DNA of 64,000 nt from assembly GCF_022179725.1 (NCBI RefSeq), contig NZ_BPRC01000017.1, positions 1 to 64,000 on the forward strand. The letters are read 5' to 3'. Position 1 is the stretch's first letter; each line of letters starts with the position of its first letter. Positions 61,792 to 64,000 of the stretch are shown in pieces. The DNA comes from Methylorubrum aminovorans (GTDB lineage: Bacteria; Pseudomonadota; Alphaproteobacteria; Rhizobiales; Beijerinckiaceae). The notes beneath the pieces were generated by a model that saw only the letters and a program-made list of their open reading frames with translations, did no database searches and was not told the origin of the DNA. Both the position numbers and the translations under genes were made by a program.

Positions 61792-63030
61792 TCAACCCTT
61801 GCTGCCGCTAAGGTCGGACGCCTGTCCGACCCAGTTCTCCCGGTCGATCCGGCCGGGGAAGGCGAGGTAGGCGCCAACCCAGGCGACTTCCTGCGGGGAC
61901 CATGCCGCGACTTGATCGTAGTGCCAGACGCCGAGGTCGTTGAGGCGGCGCTGGTTGATCGGGCCGATGCCCTTGATCTTGGTCAGGTCGTCGGGGCGGT
62001 CGTCGCGGGGCGCGTCGAGTCCCTTCGGACGGGTTCCGGCCGCGTCGGCGCGGGCCTCCGGGCTTTCGCCCTCGGGCACGTCGTCCCCGGCGCCGACCGT
62101 CGCCGGATGATGCGGAGGCTCGGTGCGCAGCACCTTGTCTTCCTCGACGGCCGGGTTCTGGGCGGACGGCGCCGCGGCGTCACGCGCCTGCGCCCGATCC
62201 TCCGGCTTCACCGGCGCCTCCCCGGCACTCGCCCGCTCGGCGGGGGCATCGACGGCGTTCGACTCGTTGGCGCGCCCGGCCTGCGGACGAGCCGGCTTGG
62301 TCTCGTCCTTGACGCGGGCCTCGGTCGATGCGGCTTCGTCCTTCTTGACGTCCTCCTCGCACCCACTGGCACCGTCGGTCTGCTCGAAGCGCTTGCGCCA
62401 CGCGCCGACACGGGAACCGTCGAACAGGCTCTCGTCGGTCAGGGTGTTGACCGCGTCCTTGGGCTCGGAGGAGATCCGGCCGATCTGCGAACCGACCTTC
62501 ACGGGACGGCCGGCGGCGAGATCGTCCATGAGCTTGTTCAGGCTCTCAGGGGTGAGATCCTCGTAATAGTCCTGATTGATCTGCACCATCGGCGCGTTGC
62601 AGCAGGCACCGAGGCACTCAACTTCGAGCCAGGAGAAATTGCCGTCCGCCGAGACGTGACCGGAGGGGCCGAGGCGGTCGTGGAGCGCAGCCTTCAGCTC
62701 CTTCGCCCCGCAGCAATCGCAGGGCACGGTGCCGCAAACCTGAATCCAGAATCGGCCGACCGGCTCCAGGGCAAACATCGTGTAGAAGGTCGCCACCTCC
62801 AGCACGCGGATATGCGGCATGCCGAGCTGGTCGGCGACCGCCTCGATCGCCTTTTGCGGCAGCCAGCCGCCATTCTGCTCCTGCGCCTTCCACAGGAGCG
62901 GAATCACGGCCGAAGCCTGCCGGCCTTCCGGATACTTTTCGATTTGGCCGCGGGCCCAGTCGGCGTTCTCCGGAGTGAACGCGAAGTCTTGGGGCTGCTC
63001 GGCGGCGGGGGCTAGCCTGCGGTTCGCCAT
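61792..63030 (-). CDS. nuoE: NADH-quinone oxidoreductase subunit E with long linker and helix-hairpin-helix tail
   Basis: 412 aa, against about 160-220 in most NuoE. The N-terminal thioredoxin-like 2Fe-2S domain (about 1-175) has the cluster N1a ligands Cys99, Cys104, Cys139 and Cys143 (CxxxxC and CxxxC). A low-complexity Ala/Glu/Lys/Pro linker of roughly 140 residues follows. The last 55 residues contain LTKIKGIGPINQRRLNDLGV, a helix-hairpin-helix of the DUF4332 kind. I have seen such tails described on Rhizobiales NuoE proteins, but a function is not established. ATG 63030 is 19 bases after nuoD. Confidence 0.93.
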   Translation of the reverse strand: MANRRLAPAAEQPQDFAFTPENADWARGQIEKYPEGRQASAVIPLLWKAQEQNGGWLPQKAIEAVADQLGMPHIRVLEVATFYTMFALEPVGRFWIQVCGTVPCDCCGAKELKAALHDRLGPSGHVSADGNFSWLEVECLGACCNAPMVQINQDYYEDLTPESLNKLMDDLAAGRPVKVGSQIGRISSEPKDAVNTLTDESLFDGSRVGAWRKRFEQTDGASGCEEDVKKDEAASTEARVKDETKPARPQAGRANESNAVDAPAERASAGEAPVKPEDRAQARDAAAPSAQNPAVEEDKVLRTEPPHHPATVGAGDDVPEGESPEARADAAGTRPKGLDAPRDDRPDDLTKIKGIGPINQRRLNDLGVWHYDQVAAWSPQEVAWVGAYLAFPGRIDRENWVGQASDLSGSKG

Positions 63031-63049
63031 GGCGTTTCGACCCGTCTCC

Positions 63050-64000
63050 TCAGCGGTCCACTTCGCCGAACACGATGTCGAGCGTGCCGAGCACGCAGGA
63101 CACGTCGGCGAGCAGGTGGCCGCGGCACATCCAATCCATCGCCTGAAGATGGGCGAAGCCCGGAGCGCGGATCTTGCAGCGGTAGGGTTTGTTGGTGCCG
63201 TCGGAGACGAGGTAGACGCCGAACTCGCCCTTGGGCGCTTCGACAGCCGCATACACCTCGCCCTCGGGCACGTGGAAACCCTCGGTATAGAGCTTGAAGT
63301 GGTGGATGAGCGCTTCCATCGAGCGCTTCATCTCCCGGCGCGGTGGCGGCGCGAACTTGCCGTCGAGGGAGGCGATCGGTCCCTGCCCGGCGGGCTCGCG
63401 CAGCTTGGCGCAGCACTGCTTCATGATCTTCACGGATTCCCGCATCTCTTCCATGCGGATCACCTGGCGATCGTAGGTGTCGCCGTTCTTCCCCACGGGG
63501 ATGTCGAACTCCATCTCCTCGTAGAGTTCGTAGGGCTGCGACTTGCGCAGGTCCCACGGGATGCCGGAGCCGCGCACCATCACGCCGGAGAAGCCCCAGG
63601 CCATCGCCTCGTCCACCGAGACGATGCCGATGTCGACGTTGCGCTGCTTGAAGATGCGGTTGGCCATGACGAGGTTGTCGAGGTCGTCGACCACCTGCAG
63701 GAACGGATCGCAGAACGCCTCGATGTCGTCGATCAGCGCGGGCGGCAGGTCCTGATGCACGCCGCCAGGGCGGAAGTAGTTGGCGTGAAGACGAGCGCCG
63801 GAGGCGCGCTCGTAGAAGATCATCAGCTTCTCACGCTCCTCGAAGCCCCACAGGGGCGGCGTCAGCGCGCCGACGTCCATCGCCTGCGTGGTGACGTTGA
63901 GGAGGTGGGAGAGCAGCCGCCCGATCTCGCAGAACAGGGTGCGGATGAGCTGCGCTCGGCGCGGGACCTCGATGCCGGCGAGCTTCTCGATCGCGAGGCA
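63050..64000 (-). CDS. nuoD: NADH-quinone oxidoreductase subunit D, N-terminus outside window
   Basis: Partial: 316 residues of the C-terminal part are in view, and the frame is open at base 64000. The 49-kDa subunit lines the quinone pocket. Visible segments include LLNVTTQAMDVGALTPPLWGFEEREKLM, MWGFSGVMVRGSGIPWDLRK, and the C-terminal DWMCRGHLLADVSCVLGTLDIVFGEVDR, which corresponds to the Ni-Fe hydrogenase-like end. It is the first nuo gene in view; nuoC, B and A are expected beyond. Confidence 0.96.
   Translation of the reverse strand, partial: CLAIEKLAGIEVPRRAQLIRTLFCEIGRLLSHLLNVTTQAMDVGALTPPLWGFEEREKLMIFYERASGARLHANYFRPGGVHQDLPPALIDDIEAFCDPFLQVVDDLDNLVMANRIFKQRNVDIGIVSVDEAMAWGFSGVMVRGSGIPWDLRKSQPYELYEEMEFDIPVGKNGDTYDRQVIRMEEMRESVKIMKQCCAKLREPAGQGPIASLDGKFAPPPRREMKRSMEALIHHFKLYTEGFHVPEGEVYAAVEAPKGEFGVYLVSDGTNKPYRCKIRAPGFAHLQAMDWMCRGHLLADVSCVLGTLDIVFGEVDR

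Overview
The window is about 64 kb of G+C-rich (roughly 68-70 %) alphaproteobacterial chromosome. Gene content and order point to the Rhizobiales, most likely Methylobacterium/Methylorubrum. Supporting signs are the conserved block nuo - birA - rnj - mce - DUF1467 - proS - lol - dnaE, a DUF2256 miniprotein, BcsS, cobalamin genes with CobE, an oxalate/formate-type MFS carrier, and two families of dispersed palindromic repeats. The genus is inferred from content; no search was run. No rRNA, tRNA, CRISPR array, insertion sequence or prophage was seen.

Left part (1-12.9 kb, mixed strands): an M23 envelope peptidase, GluQ (glutamyl-Q tRNA-Asp synthetase) with a small Cys-rich membrane protein, HtpG, a gamma-glutamyltransferase-like enzyme, a fused DhaK-DhaL dihydroxyacetone kinase, a SAM methyltransferase and an MFS anion carrier. 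From 13.0 to 18.3 kb lie four cobalamin genes (cobL-cobE and cobM-cobB, each pair joined by a GTGA overlap), split by a divergent LysR regulator / PACE efflux pair. An XRE regulator and a heme-degrading monooxygenase follow.

Middle (19.6-32.8 kb): a polyprenyl glycosylphosphotransferase for exopolysaccharide with a possible decayed Wzz-like remnant beside it; a zinc locus (zur divergent from an unannotated 43-aa membrane microprotein + znuC + znuB, with a Zur-box-like palindrome between them); ExoD; BcsS; an SDR lacking its catalytic Tyr; a stand-alone formyltransferase; DUF2256; a four-gene molybdenum-hydroxylase maturation cassette (two half-XdhC proteins, a MoeA/MoaB-like protein, a MobA-like nucleotidyltransferase); and a periplasmic amino-acid-type binding protein.

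Right part (33-64 kb, almost all on the minus strand): an IF-1-like protein with an R/G-rich tail (plus strand), parC, recO, a lipoprotein, a ChaC-type cyclotransferase, an MltB-type transglycosylase, dnaE, a 34-aa membrane peptide, lolD, lolC/E, proS, DUF1467, mce, rnj (RNase J), birA and the complex I operon nuoN to nuoD (nuoD runs off the window). Complex I genes are tightly packed except for a repeat element between nuoI and nuoJ.

Most distinctive points: the zinc operon with its microprotein and histidine-rich Zur and ZnuC; a histidine-rich loop in NuoL; a palindromic repeat translated in frame inside birA; a composite repeat whose border supplies the stop codon of two different genes; and a NuoE fused to a helix-hairpin-helix tail.
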